64,000 nucleotides of DNA from Lachnospiraceae bacterium (GCA_017962105.1 JAGCVY010000094.1:62001-126000), one strand, 5' to 3'. Shown: positions 1 through 8,128, counted from the first letter of the stretch. Numbers and translations: made by a program. Notes: generated by a model not told the origin, from the sequence alone.

Positions 1-163
1 CGTTTTCCTCAAGAGACTCCAAATGGGAATGAACGGAAGAGGTGGATCGCAGATTCACGGCGGTACAGATGTCCCGGACCGACGGCGGATAACCTTTCTT
101 AAGGATCTGCTCCTTGATGTATTCCAGTATTTCTTCCTGCTTTTTTGTAATCTTTCCGGCCAT
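1..163 (-). CDS. lexA: LexA repressor, N-terminal part (cut by window edge)
   Basis: Read on the minus strand from the ATG at 163, the frame stays open to position 1 and gives about 54 residues beginning [16 protein letters not shown], followed by [13 protein letters not shown] and [14 protein letters not shown]. This is the winged-helix DNA-binding domain of LexA, including the recognition-helix region. The autocleavage (Ser-Lys) domain lies outside the window. LexA represses SOS genes by binding CGAAC-N4-GTTYG boxes and cleaves itself when RecA is activated. AGGTTCTC just upstream of the ATG contains the ribosome site. The gene is divergent from the yneA-like gene, as in Bacillus, and SOS boxes in its promoter region imply autoregulation. 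Confidence 0.95.
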   Translation of the reverse strand, partial: MAGKITKKQEEILEYIKEQILKKGYPPSVRDICTAVNLRSTSSVHSHLESLEEN

Positions 164-235
164 GAGAACCTCCCGTAGACACATTGAAATCGATAGCGGA
201 GGGTTCCGGAAGCAAAATCCGGTATCCCTGTCGGT

Positions 236-264
236 ATTGTATCACATGACGAACAAAAAAGCAA
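236..264 (-). promoter_or_regulatory. Candidate lexA promoter
   Basis: On the minus strand, TTGCTT (264-259) is followed after 17 nt by TACAAT (241-236). The -10 is 5/6 and the -35 is weak (3/6). An SOS box (263-276) overlaps the -35, which fits autorepression. The leader to the lexA ATG would be about 65 nt. Confidence 0.55.
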
Positions 265-276
265 AACATTTGTTCG
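263..276. promoter_or_regulatory. SOS box 1 (LexA operator)
   Basis: Reads CGAACAAATGTTTT on the minus strand, 13 of 14 against the Gram-positive LexA consensus CGAACRNRYGTTYG. It overlaps the putative lexA -35. Confidence 0.8.
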
Positions 277-311
277 ATTTTATCCATCGGCAGAATGCAC
301 AAATTTTCCGT

Positions 312-325
312 CAAACATTTGTTCG
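312..325. promoter_or_regulatory. SOS box 2 (LexA operator)
   Basis: Reads CGAACAAATGTTTG on the minus strand, a full match to CGAACRNRYGTTYG. It lies upstream of both divergent promoters, so it could act on either gene. Confidence 0.85.
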
Positions 326-354
326 ATTTTACTGCTTGAATTTCGGAAAAAGTG

Positions 355-383
355 TTGACAAACCAAACAAATGTTCGTATAAT
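355..383 (+). promoter_or_regulatory. yneA-like gene promoter with embedded SOS box 3
   Basis: A consensus sigma-A promoter: TTGACA at 355-360, a 17-nt spacer, TATAAT at 378-383. The spacer carries SOS box 3 (CAAACAAATGTTCG, 364-377, 13 of 14), which fills the space up to the -10, so bound LexA should exclude RNA polymerase. Confidence 0.92.
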
Positions 384-396
384 GGCGTCACAAATA

Positions 397-410
397 CGAA
401 CACGCGTTCG
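397..410. promoter_or_regulatory. SOS box 4 (LexA operator)
   Basis: CGAACACGCGTTCG is a full match to the LexA consensus and almost perfectly palindromic. It lies just after the expected transcription start of the yneA-like gene, giving that promoter a second operator. Confidence 0.88.
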
Positions 411-427
411 AAACAGGGAGAATGCCC

Positions 428-823
428 ATGGAAGGAAAGATGGAAAACGGGAAAGTCATCCGGATGCCGGTTACAGCGGAAACACTGCGCAGAGCCGGCA
501 GAACAGCAAAAGAGGATGCCAGAAGAGCGAAGGCAAGAAACCGTCGCATGGCAACCGTTATTGTTCTGTTGCTTCTTGCTGCAGCATTGGTGTATTTCGG
601 TTCCTCGATGCTGGGACGTGCGAAGGGCAGCTCCGAACGAACAAAAAAACTTGCTTCCGTGTATGTTGAGAACGGAGATACGATCTGGGATATCGCAACG
701 CGCTATTATACTCCGGAATGCGGAGACATGAAGACGTATGTTCGGGAGATTGAATCCACGAACGGGCTTAGAAGCAGTAAGATCCTGTACGGGTATACTC
801 TTTTAGTCCCTTATTATGATTGA
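428..823 (+). CDS. yneA: YneA-like SOS cell-division inhibitor (TM + LysM)
   Basis: A 131-residue protein: a basic cytoplasmic N-terminus, one membrane segment at about residues 42-58 (VIVLLLLAAALVYF), then an extracytoplasmic LysM-like domain at about 78-128 (VENGDTIWDIATRYY ... ILYGYTLLVPYYD). Family knowledge: YneA of Bacillus has the same TM-LysM plan, is divergent from lexA, and delays septation during SOS. Two in-frame ATGs exist (422 and 428); GGGAG at 416-420 gives 7-nt spacing only to 428, so that start is chosen. The consensus promoter and four nearby SOS boxes support strong damage induction. The name rests on architecture and position rather than on high sequence identity. Confidence 0.85.
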   Translation: MEGKMENGKVIRMPVTAETLRRAGRTAKEDARRAKARNRRMATVIVLLLLAAALVYFGSSMLGRAKGSSERTKKLASVYVENGDTIWDIATRYYTPECGDMKTYVREIESTNGLRSSKILYGYTLLVPYYD

Positions 824-830
824 GCTTAGC

Positions 831-1547
831 TTACTCTTTTCTCCAGGATGGTATAACCCCTGATGCGATCGCACGAAACAGACGGTCACGGATTCCCGGA
901 GCACTCTTGTCCAACTGCTTGATCAGAAGCTTCGTTTCTTCTCTTTTCGTAAAGCCGTCGGCAGGGCAGGGGTTTTTGAATACCGGAAGATTGTAATTAT
1001 GCTGAAAACCGACGATATCGCATTCGTTCACGTAGATCAGCGGCCGTATAAGCGTAATATCGCTTCTGTCCAAATAAGTGACCGGTGAGAATGTATGGAT
1101 TCTCCCCTCATAGATCAATGACATCAAAAGCGTTTCTATAACGTCGTCCCTGTGATGGGCGTAAGCGGATTTGTTACATCCGAGACTCTTTGCGGCATCG
1201 TTAAAAGCACCTTTTCTGAGCTTGGAACATAAACTGCAGGGATTCTCCTCCTGTCTGATATCAAATACGATTGTCTTTATTTCTGTCGAAACGACGGTCA
1301 ATTCCACGTCAAGTTCTTTGCAGAGTTTCTCCACATCCCGATAGTCAATATCATAACCGAGATTAACGCTGATCGCTTTCAGGTCAAAGTGATACGGATA
1401 AAAACGCCGCAGGCCGGCAAGTGCATACAGCAGTGAGAGACTGTCTTTGCCGCCGGATATTCCGACAGCGATAACATCCCCGTCTGAAATCATATGATAA
1501 TCGTCTACTGCCTTTCTGGCTCGGCTTAACAATTGTTGAAGCTGCAT
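831..1547 (-). CDS. TtcA-family tRNA thiolation / ATP-pyrophosphatase protein
   Basis: A 238-residue PP-loop protein. The ATP-pyrophosphatase signature SGGKDS is at about residues 30-35; CSLCSKLRKG and NPCPADGFTKRE supply the cysteines expected of the TtcA group, where they hold a 4Fe-4S cluster, and AHHRDDVIETLLMSL is the second conserved motif. TtcA makes 2-thiocytidine at position 32 of some tRNAs; clostridial relatives are not all proven to share this substrate, so no symbol is given. The protein is shorter than E. coli TtcA, lacking its terminal extensions. It converges on the yneA-like gene (7 nt between stops) and has its own promoter. Confidence 0.85.
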   Translation of the reverse strand: MQLQQLLSRARKAVDDYHMISDGDVIAVGISGGKDSLSLLYALAGLRRFYPYHFDLKAISVNLGYDIDYRDVEKLCKELDVELTVVSTEIKTIVFDIRQEENPCSLCSKLRKGAFNDAAKSLGCNKSAYAHHRDDVIETLLMSLIYEGRIHTFSPVTYLDRSDITLIRPLIYVNECDIVGFQHNYNLPVFKNPCPADGFTKREETKLLIKQLDKSAPGIRDRLFRAIASGVIPSWRKE

Positions 1548-1630
1548 CTGTTCTTAGCCTCCGGGAAAACTCTATAACATCGGATCGGATTTGATCCGAA
1601 CAGTTCCTGATACTTTTGTCGTGCTATTCC

Positions 1631-1658
1631 ATTATACTGTTTTAGTGATCGTATTCAA
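1631..1658 (-). promoter_or_regulatory. Promoter of the TtcA-like gene
   Basis: Minus strand: TTGAAT (1658-1653), a 16-nt spacer, TATAAT (1636-1631). The start codon at 1547 is preceded by CGGAGG. The divergent MoxR operon promoter lies about 130 bp away. Confidence 0.75.
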
Positions 1659-1784
1659 TCTTTTTTCACCTTGTCATGACAGATTCTTGCCGATAACTGC
1701 GTATGGTTTCCTATGATTCCTGACAATTGCGATTGCATATGACATCTGCCGTCGATATATTCGATGGTATTTCGGGCATCTTTG

Positions 1785-1793
1785 TGCTATAAT
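1785..1793 (+). promoter_or_regulatory. Extended -10 promoter of the MoxR operon
   Basis: TGCTATAAT at 1785-1793 is an extended -10. There is no good -35 at the right distance, which is typical of extended -10 promoters. Transcription would start near 1800, some 25 nt before the first codon. Confidence 0.65.
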
Positions 1794-1824
1794 TTCCTTA
1801 TAAACAGCGCATCGGAGGAACCTT

Positions 1825-2751
1825 TTGTTGAACACTCAAATTCAAAAAGTAATAAACGAGATCAGAAAGAGTATTAAAGGAAAAGATGATATTATCGAGA
1901 AGGTTCTTTGCACCATGCTTGCAGGCGGACATGTGCTTCTCGAGGATATTCCGGGTGTAGGTAAGACTACACTTGCTCTTGCCATTTCCAAGACCCTATC
2001 ACTGGAATACCGCCGTGTTCAGTTTACACCGGATGTAATGCCCAGTGATATCACGGGCTTTTCCATGTATGATGCCTCCACAAAGTCCTTTGTTTATCAT
2101 GAGGGAGCGGCAATCTGCAATCTGTTGCTGGCCGATGAGATCAACCGTACATCCCCCAAGACACAATCCTCACTTCTGGAGCTGATGGAAGAGGGCAAGG
2201 TAACCGTGGACGGCGAGGTCCATTTTGTAAAGCAGCCGTTCTTCGTGATCGCGACGCAAAACCCCTTCGGTTCCGCCGGAACACAACGGCTTCCGGAGTC
2301 ACAGATGGACCGCTTTATGGTCCGGCTTTCCATGGGGTATCCGGATCATAAATCTTCCGTAGATATTCTTCGGTCGGATTCTGTCAGGGAAGCTGCCGAA
2401 TGCGTTTTGTCTGCGGAAGAGTTTGTTGCGATGCAGAATGAAGTCAACAACGTCTTTGTTGACGATTCGATCTTTGAAATGATTGTCAATTTTTCCGAAG
2501 AATCCCGTCAATCGGAATATGTATCCATGGGAATCAGTCCCCGTGGAACGAAAGCTATACTTCGTATGGCGAAGGCACATGCCTTTTTGTATGACAGAAC
2601 TTTTGTAACCATGGAGGATGTGCTTGCGATCCTTTCCTGTACTGTTTCGCATCGTATCGTCTTGAGCACAAAGGCTAAAGCAAAGAATATCGATGTGGAT
2701 CAGGTTCTTTTGAAATTGTCCGACGATATTAAAGTCCCGAAGATCAACTGA
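1825..2751 (+). CDS. MoxR-family AAA+ ATPase
   Basis: About 308 residues. Walker A is GVGKTTLA (around residue 45); Walker B and sensor regions are LLADEINRTSPKTQSSLLELMEE and FFVIATQNPFGSAGTQRLPESQMDRF, diagnostic of MoxR ATPases, which act as chaperone-like activators of partner proteins. Two adjacent TTG codons (1825, 1828) can start the protein, served by GGAGG at 1814-1818; no ATG is nearby. It is followed after 15 nt by a DUF58 gene and then a transglutaminase-like membrane protein, the standard MoxR-DUF58-transglutaminase trio. The substrate is unknown; an envelope role is inferred from the neighbours. Confidence 0.93.
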   Translation: MLNTQIQKVINEIRKSIKGKDDIIEKVLCTMLAGGHVLLEDIPGVGKTTLALAISKTLSLEYRRVQFTPDVMPSDITGFSMYDASTKSFVYHEGAAICNLLLADEINRTSPKTQSSLLELMEEGKVTVDGEVHFVKQPFFVIATQNPFGSAGTQRLPESQMDRFMVRLSMGYPDHKSSVDILRSDSVREAAECVLSAEEFVAMQNEVNNVFVDDSIFEMIVNFSEESRQSEYVSMGISPRGTKAILRMAKAHAFLYDRTFVTMEDVLAILSCTVSHRIVLSTKAKAKNIDVDQVLLKLSDDIKVPKIN

Positions 2752-2766
2752 CGGGAACGGAGTTGT

Positions 2767-3837
2767 ATGAAAACTGTTTTTGCGTATATTCGGTATGGAA
2801 TCTTCCTGACGCTGGTGCTGCTGCTGTACTTCTTTAACAATCATACGGCATTTCTTATGATGTTGATCGCGACACTGGCAGCGCCTGTCATTTCCATTGT
2901 TCTTTTCTATGTTTCATCCCCGAAGATTACCTTTGGCGTCGACACCCGTTCGGACATCCTTTATCGGGATGAAAAAACATCGGTATGTCTTACAGCACAG
3001 AACAATTCCTGGTATCCTATTTCCCATGCCTTCTTTTGGATTGTTATTTCCAACGATTTAAATCCGAATACCATAGAGCATTGTTATGATCTTTACGTAG
3101 CGCCGAAGGAATCCATGCGCTTTGAGATACCGGTCGGATTTTCCGATTGCGGAAATTATCCTGTACGGTTAAGTAAAGTTAAGATACGCGACCTGTTTGG
3201 ATTTGTCAGTAAAACCGTACTTGTTTCAAAAGCCTCCGAGATTGTTGTCTTTCCGCTGGAAATCCAGATTGACGAAACCCTTGAGGGAGCCGGCGGAACT
3301 CCGAATGAAGATACTGTGTACGAACGGAATGCAAAAGGATCGGATCCTTCGGAAATCTTCGAAATCCGCGAGTATCGGATGGGAGACAGGCCGCAGCAGA
3401 TCCACTGGAAATTGAGCGCGAAACAGCAGGATCTGATGGCCAAGGAATTTTCCGATGTTATCGGGGAGTCGTTCGAGATTTTTCTCTGCAATGATTACAC
3501 TGATAATCACCAGATGAACGCATATTACGATCTCATGTATTCCATCGGGCGGCATCTTGCTTCTAAGGGGATTTTCTTCAGCTACAGTTTTTATTCCGAG
3601 CAGGATGAAGTGATCCAAAAGGTTTCGGTGAATTCCGAGGAGAAAGTCGCTGAAGTTTTACTGATGATGTACTATCTTCAAAAACAGAAGAGCAATCGTA
3701 CCGCATTTCAACTGATATCTTCCGTGCCGGGAGGCTTGGGACACATCATGGTGCTTACCTCGCAGCCGTTCCCGTTGAAGGAGCAGGCAAGGCAGATTAT
3801 CAATCTCAATAATCTCGTGCGTCTTTGGGCGTTGTAA
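2767..3837 (+). CDS. DUF58 domain membrane protein
   Basis: 356 residues with two adjacent N-terminal membrane segments (about 8-25 and 31-48), an extracytoplasmic-looking beta-rich middle, and the DUF58 signature EIREYRMGDRPQQIHWKLSA followed by LMAKEF at about 198-225. DUF58 proteins are encoded beside MoxR ATPases and have a von Willebrand A-like fold in their C-terminal half; their biochemical function is not established. It lies 15 nt after the MoxR gene and 18 nt before the transglutaminase-like gene, so the three are almost certainly cotranscribed. Confidence 0.9.
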   Translation: MKTVFAYIRYGIFLTLVLLLYFFNNHTAFLMMLIATLAAPVISIVLFYVSSPKITFGVDTRSDILYRDEKTSVCLTAQNNSWYPISHAFFWIVISNDLNPNTIEHCYDLYVAPKESMRFEIPVGFSDCGNYPVRLSKVKIRDLFGFVSKTVLVSKASEIVVFPLEIQIDETLEGAGGTPNEDTVYERNAKGSDPSEIFEIREYRMGDRPQQIHWKLSAKQQDLMAKEFSDVIGESFEIFLCNDYTDNHQMNAYYDLMYSIGRHLASKGIFFSYSFYSEQDEVIQKVSVNSEEKVAEVLLMMYYLQKQKSNRTAFQLISSVPGGLGHIMVLTSQPFPLKEQARQIINLNNLVRLWAL

Positions 3838-3855
3838 GGAAATCAACTACGGCGT

Positions 3856-6348
3856 ATGTTTAAGAGCAGAAAAGAAAAACAGATTCATGATTTCGCTGAT
3901 ATCTACCGCGGCAAATACGGTGTATCCATGGAACTGGAATATACCCGTCTGTCGGCAAGAGAGCGATTGTTCGTATGCCTCATAAAAGGGATACTCATAT
4001 TTCTGTGCACTTACGGATCCACACGCCTTTTCCTGACCAGCTTCGGGCTGCCGTCGATCGGGATTATTCTGTTTTTGTTCATCCTGATCATGTCAGTTGC
4101 CGTCGCCATGTTCTATTACAACCGTCTCACCTTTAACGTCGGATATATTCTGTTCTTTATCTTGATCTGTGCGTTGGCTTATTTCCTGTATTGGTATGCC
4201 AACAGCGGTATGAATGCGATCCTCAATGTAGTAGTCAACATCGTTGATGACAAACTGTATCTGAACGGCGTCCGTGAGTATGAGGAAATGATAAAGAACA
4301 GGAATGTTACCGTGACCTGTTGCCTGATCCTCATTTCCTGCCTTTCCATCTGTTTTTACAACTCCGCAATCTCCGGGTACATGAGCCCGCTGCTGACATT
4401 TCTTCTGCTTTATCCGATCGCACAGATCTGCGCATATTTCGATGACGACATTAATTTTTTCTATTTCGGAATGATCGTGTTGGGATTTCTGGGAGTCTGC
4501 CTTTTGAGAAAGAGCGGAAGATATTATATGCCGTACCGCGGTACTGCCGCGGATCTGAAAGTAAAAGGTGACAGTGTATACCACAAGTCCGCCAGGTTCT
4601 GTAAGACAATGTCCGGCATGTCCCTTACTGCGTGTGTGATCATGCTTGTGCTTATGATCTTCGCAGGAGTACTGGCCAATGCAGCACCGAGAAAGTATCA
4701 CAACAACTACAGCACATGGAAGACCGGAACGGATGAGATTGTTAAGGAATTCGCCGTTAACGGTTTTATGGGCTTTTTCAATCAATATTCCGCAGTCGGC
4801 GGTCTGAGCGAGGGAAGACTCGGCGGTGTTCGTCAGGTAATGATGACGTTTACTCCGCAGCTTGAGATAAAAATCGTTCCGGACAATGTCGAAGGAATCT
4901 ATTTACGGGGATTCATCGGCGATTATTATGATAGCAACCAGTGGTCGCGGATGCCGGACAAGAAGTACATTCTGGAGAGACAATACGGGATCAATGATAC
5001 AACGCAGATCGTGAATCTGGAAAGCGGTTTGTTGAGTGATGTTTATGAGTCCGGAGCTTCACAATACAGTGCGAAAGCGTATATGACTGTGAAGAATCTA
5101 AGCTCCCCGGATAAGTATTTCTACACACCGTATTTTTCCGTGGTGGATTACTCTGAGGATGCCGAGATCAACAGCAATTCCTTTGAGGATCAGGGCGATT
5201 ACGTGCTGTATAATCTTCGTACCAAGAACCGGGAACTGAAGCATACATATTTTCCGTATTATACAATCCGTCAGGCAATCGATAGCGGTGAACTGGAGAC
5301 CTCGAGTAATCTGATTGAAGTTCTTTACCGGCAATTCGTTTACAACAATTACCTTTATGTTCCGAAGGATATCCGGGATGATCTGAAAGAAATCTGTGAC
5401 GAGCATATTACGGGTTCCGACCGGAAGACTGTCATATCGCAGATTTACAGCTATTTTGAGGAGGAATTCAAATATACCTTAAGCCCGGGAGTTACGCCGC
5501 GGAACCGGGATTTTGTCGTGTATTTCCTGAATCAGCAGAAGAAGGGATACTGCGCGCATTTTGCCACAGCAGCCGCAATGCTGCTTCGCTCCAAGGGCAT
5601 TCCGGCGCGTTATGTGGAAGGGTATCATATCGTCTTCAACGACGCGACGATCGTTGAGACTGACGAGACTGTGGATGTCAACGATTGGTATCAGGGATAC
5701 AACGGTACGGTTGAGGGGAATGAAGAGCCCAGTTTGATCGAGGTGCAGGCAAGAGGTGCGGATGCGCACGCCTGGGTTGAGGTGTATTACGATGGCTTCG
5801 GCTGGATTCCTGTGGAATTTACCATTGCACAGGCGGATGAGTCAACCGAAGGAGGTTCCTTCTGGGAACGGTTCGGCGGGTATTTCGGCTCCAACGAAAC
5901 GGCCAATTCCCCGGTGGATAACGTGACGGAACAGCTGCAGAATGCGGCGCCGTTCATGGCCGGACTATTCGGAATTGCTGCAGGAGTAGTTGTCCTTATC
6001 GCTATCGTGTCCTTCCTTCGGAGAAAATACCGCATATACGTCTGCAGGAACAACGAACGTCTCGTGTTTCAGTATGCGGCATTGTCTAAATTATTGAGAA
6101 GTTTGGGGATTTCCGAAGAAAAAAACATCTATCACAAGACGATGAAAAAATATCTGGAGACAGCCATCGGCTTCAATGAAGATGATTCAAAAGCATATAT
6201 CGAACTCGTAGAAAGAGCCTCGTTTGACAACAAGGCTCTGGCAGGTGAAGAATTAACTGAGGCAACAAATCTGTTCCGGCAGGCGTTGACGCTTTTGAAG
6301 AAAAAACTGGGCGTTGCCAAGCGTCTGTACGTCATCTGGCGCATTTAA
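3856..6348 (+). CDS. Transglutaminase-like (TgpA-type) polytopic membrane protein
   Basis: 830 residues. Several membrane segments fill roughly residues 35-280, followed by an extracytoplasmic region with a transglutaminase-core domain and one more membrane helix near 705-725 (GLFGIAAGVVVLIAIVSFL). The catalytic Cys is C566 in KGYCAHFATAAAMLLRSKGI and the His is H638 in DAHAWVEVYY; the third position falls in GWIPVEFT, where Glu replaces the more common Asp. In the family, such proteins pair with MoxR and DUF58 partners; the reaction (protease, amidase or cross-linking) is unknown. The stop overlaps the stop of the convergent recombinase by 4 nt; no separate terminator is visible. Confidence 0.88.
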   Translation: MFKSRKEKQIHDFADIYRGKYGVSMELEYTRLSARERLFVCLIKGILIFLCTYGSTRLFLTSFGLPSIGIILFLFILIMSVAVAMFYYNRLTFNVGYILFFILICALAYFLYWYANSGMNAILNVVVNIVDDKLYLNGVREYEEMIKNRNVTVTCCLILISCLSICFYNSAISGYMSPLLTFLLLYPIAQICAYFDDDINFFYFGMIVLGFLGVCLLRKSGRYYMPYRGTAADLKVKGDSVYHKSARFCKTMSGMSLTACVIMLVLMIFAGVLANAAPRKYHNNYSTWKTGTDEIVKEFAVNGFMGFFNQYSAVGGLSEGRLGGVRQVMMTFTPQLEIKIVPDNVEGIYLRGFIGDYYDSNQWSRMPDKKYILERQYGINDTTQIVNLESGLLSDVYESGASQYSAKAYMTVKNLSSPDKYFYTPYFSVVDYSEDAEINSNSFEDQGDYVLYNLRTKNRELKHTYFPYYTIRQAIDSGELETSSNLIEVLYRQFVYNNYLYVPKDIRDDLKEICDEHITGSDRKTVISQIYSYFEEEFKYTLSPGVTPRNRDFVVYFLNQQKKGYCAHFATAAAMLLRSKGIPARYVEGYHIVFNDATIVETDETVDVNDWYQGYNGTVEGNEEPSLIEVQARGADAHAWVEVYYDGFGWIPVEFTIAQADESTEGGSFWERFGGYFGSNETANSPVDNVTEQLQNAAPFMAGLFGIAAGVVVLIAIVSFLRRKYRIYVCRNNERLVFQYAALSKLLRSLGISEEKNIYHKTMKKYLETAIGFNEDDSKAYIELVERASFDNKALAGEELTEATNLFRQALTLLKKKLGVAKRLYVIWRI

Positions 6349-7403
6349 TCTTCTTTGCGCAGATGAACTTTATCTTTGGCGGAACGTCGGCGTTCCTCCT
6401 CGATTGCGGCATAATGGCGTCTGGTCGTGTTTACGTCCTTGTGGCCCAATACGTCCGCTACAAGATAAATATCACCGGTTTCCTTATACAGCTGTGTGCC
6501 GTAGGTGCTTCTGAGTTTGTGCGGCGTGATCTTCTTGAAAGAAACCGATGCTTTCGCATATTTTTTTACAAGGAATTCAGCGTTTCGTACCGTCATTCTG
6601 GATTTTCGGTTTGATAAAAATAACGCGTTTTCGCTGCCGGTAGCAGCAGTGAGAGAGCAGCGGCTGTGATAATAATCCATAAGCGCTTCCCGCACTTCGG
6701 AACCGAAATAAACGTATGCTTCATTACCGCCTTTTCTTGTTACCTTGATACGGTCATTATCAAAATCAACGTCATTGAGATCCAAACCGATACATTCGGA
6801 AATTCGGATCCCGGTTCCCAAAAGCAATGTTACCAAAGCCAGATCGCGTTCCTTGTTCTTTTCGTGAAAGACCTGTTGGTGATCCGAACCGCCCATGCCG
6901 TATTCAACGGTATCGAGCAGATCCGCGGTTTCATTTTCATCCAATCGGATAATGGCTTTTTCATGGATTTTCGGAACGGATACCTGAGACGCAGGGTTTG
7001 CGGATACGGCGTGATGAAAATAAAAATACCGGTACATGGACCGCACAGCGGATAATTTTCGCTTTAATCCGTTTTCGTCGTTCGTAAACGTTACGCCTTC
7101 GCTGTTTGTATAAACCTTAAGGTAGTCCATATAATCCTCAATGTCATAGCAGGTGATTTCGTCAAGGATTGTGATATCGGACGTATAAACATCACGGTTT
7201 TTAAAACGCGGGATCTGTGTCTGAACAAAGGCGAAAAATACTTTCAGGTCAATTGCATATGCAATCCTTGTACGGGAGGCTGTGTTGGGCTCAATGCCGC
7301 GAAAGTATTGATCACAAAACTTCGGAAGCGTGTTGCGAAGCTCACGAAGTTTGAGTTCATTCTTTTTGTTCATCTGTTTGTGATAAGAATCATTGCCGGT
7401 CAT
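6345..7403 (-). CDS. Tyrosine recombinase, XerS-like
   Basis: 352 residues: an N-terminal SAM-like core-binding domain (about 20-135) and a catalytic domain with the full pentad R200 (GTGIRISE), K224 (TRKGG), H295-x-x-R298 (PHKLRSTYG), H321 (LGHKDVNTT) and nucleophile Y331 (RRHYA). The length and N-terminal style are closer to XerS (about 356 aa, single-recombinase systems) than to XerC/XerD (about 300 aa). XerS resolves chromosome dimers at an atypical dif site commonly found next to its gene; a dif-like 11-6-11 inverted repeat lies about 100 bp upstream here (7500-7527). A phage or integrative-element integrase is less likely since no mobile genes surround it. GGAGG precedes the ATG by 8 nt. 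Confidence 0.88.
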   Translation of the reverse strand: MTGNDSYHKQMNKKNELKLRELRNTLPKFCDQYFRGIEPNTASRTRIAYAIDLKVFFAFVQTQIPRFKNRDVYTSDITILDEITCYDIEDYMDYLKVYTNSEGVTFTNDENGLKRKLSAVRSMYRYFYFHHAVSANPASQVSVPKIHEKAIIRLDENETADLLDTVEYGMGGSDHQQVFHEKNKERDLALVTLLLGTGIRISECIGLDLNDVDFDNDRIKVTRKGGNEAYVYFGSEVREALMDYYHSRCSLTAATGSENALFLSNRKSRMTVRNAEFLVKKYAKASVSFKKITPHKLRSTYGTQLYKETGDIYLVADVLGHKDVNTTRRHYAAIEEERRRSAKDKVHLRKED

Positions 7404-7499
7404 GGAAATGCCTCCGTATATCGGGAAAACGTTTTCTTACTGATAATAATATCATAAATGGGTTCTACAGCGCAAGAACCGTCTTTTTACAGGCACAAT

Positions 7500-7527
7500 A
7501 TTTCGTAAAACCTGCGTTTAGCGAAAT
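7500..7527. other. dif-like inverted repeat beside the recombinase gene
   Basis: ATTTCGTAAAA (7500-7510), a 6-bp centre CCTGCG (7511-7516) and TTTAGCGAAAT (7517-7527) form an 11-6-11 inverted repeat with 9 of 11 positions symmetric; one more T/A pair extends each arm. This matches the geometry of Xer sites. The sequence is not close to B. subtilis dif or to the streptococcal dif-SL as I remember them, so the role is inferred from shape and location only. A weak hairpin without function is the alternative. Confidence 0.35.
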
Positions 7528-7537
7528 AATACATGTT

Positions 7538-7574
7538 GAATAATAACGCCCGAAGACTTCTGCCCTCGGGCGTT
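7538..7574 (-). terminator. Terminator after the BlaI-type regulator
   Basis: Minus strand: AACGCCCGA (7574-7566), a 12-nt loop, TCGGGCGTT (7553-7545), then ATTATT. The 9-bp GC-rich stem lies 8 nt after the regulator's stop. The U-tract is interrupted, so termination may be partial. Confidence 0.7.
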
Positions 7575-7581
7575 TACTTCG

Positions 7582-7965
7582 TCAAAACAGTTTTCGATAT
7601 TGCGCATCAACGATTTTGCGCAGCTCTCGAATTTCTTCTGCCCCAAGCTTTTCGTTTGCCAGATATTCTTTGAAGAAATTGGAAATCTCTCCGCCGAACA
7701 ATTTATCAAACAAAACTTTGGTTTCGATTTTTTGTATCTCGGCTTTTGTAACAACCGCTTTGCAGATGAACCCGGGTTCCTCACGCACGACGGCACCCTT
7801 GTCGATCAAGCGCTTTATTACGGTGTAGGTGGTGTTTTTCTCCCAGCCGATATAGTCCTTGATGATTTTTGCGATGTCTTTTGCAGAAAGGCTCTGATTG
7901 GACCAAAGCAGTTCCATGACATTCAATTCACCTTCGTGCAGTCTGATTTCACCCATTGTTACCAA
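7582..7965 (-). CDS. BlaI/MecI-family transcriptional repressor
   Basis: 127 residues (or 124 from the second ATG, MGEIRLHEGE). The winged-helix core is LNVMELLWSNQSLSAKDIAKII, then WEKNTTYTVIKRLIDKGAVVREEPGFICKAVV, followed by a C-terminal dimerization helix region, the normal plan and length of BlaI/MecI. Such repressors bind TACA/TGTA dyads and are relieved by the BlaR1/MecR1 sensor protease. No blaR1, beta-lactamase or other obvious target is adjacent; the gene has its own promoter and terminator and so is monocistronic. Dyads at its own promoter suggest autoregulation. Its regulon cannot be told from this window. Confidence 0.9.
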   Translation of the reverse strand: MVTMGEIRLHEGELNVMELLWSNQSLSAKDIAKIIKDYIGWEKNTTYTVIKRLIDKGAVVREEPGFICKAVVTKAEIQKIETKVLFDKLFGGEISNFFKEYLANEKLGAEEIRELRKIVDAQYRKLF

Positions 7966-7993
7966 TCTCCGCTTGCTATCCGTAATTCACAAC

Positions 7994-8004
7994 CTGTAGT
8001 ACAG
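7994..8004. promoter_or_regulatory. Short palindrome in the BlaI-type gene leader
   Basis: CTGTAGTACAG is a perfect odd palindrome containing TGTA/TACA words like those in BlaI operators. It lies about 30 nt upstream of the start codon inside the transcribed leader. An operator role is inferred. Confidence 0.4.
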
Positions 8005-8084
8005 TAGTAATTGCAGATCCGGTATTTGCCGAACGAAGCGGATCTCATCTCCCTGACCCGATACGACAAATACTGTGCAAACTC

Positions 8085-8114
8085 AATTCTACTATTATAG
8101 AATTCTGTTGTCAA
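8085..8114 (-). promoter_or_regulatory. Promoter and dyad of the BlaI-type regulator
   Basis: Minus strand: TTGACA (8114-8109), 17 nt, TAGAAT (8091-8086). A 7-bp inverted repeat AATTCTA/TAGAATT (8085-8091, 8098-8104) covers the -10 and half the spacer, an ideal place for an autorepressor to block polymerase. Confidence 0.75.
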
Positions 8115-8128
8115 GAAGCAAACGGAAA

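Noticed and set aside
6345..7403. Integrase of a mobile element
   Set aside because: No phage, conjugation or att-site duplication nearby; neighbours are core genes. XerS-type function fits better.
7461..7489. Plus-strand terminator-like hairpin (GGTTCT/AGAACC then TCTTTTT)
   Set aside because: It lies upstream of the recombinase gene, where no plus-strand transcript is expected and no promoter for a small RNA is convincing.
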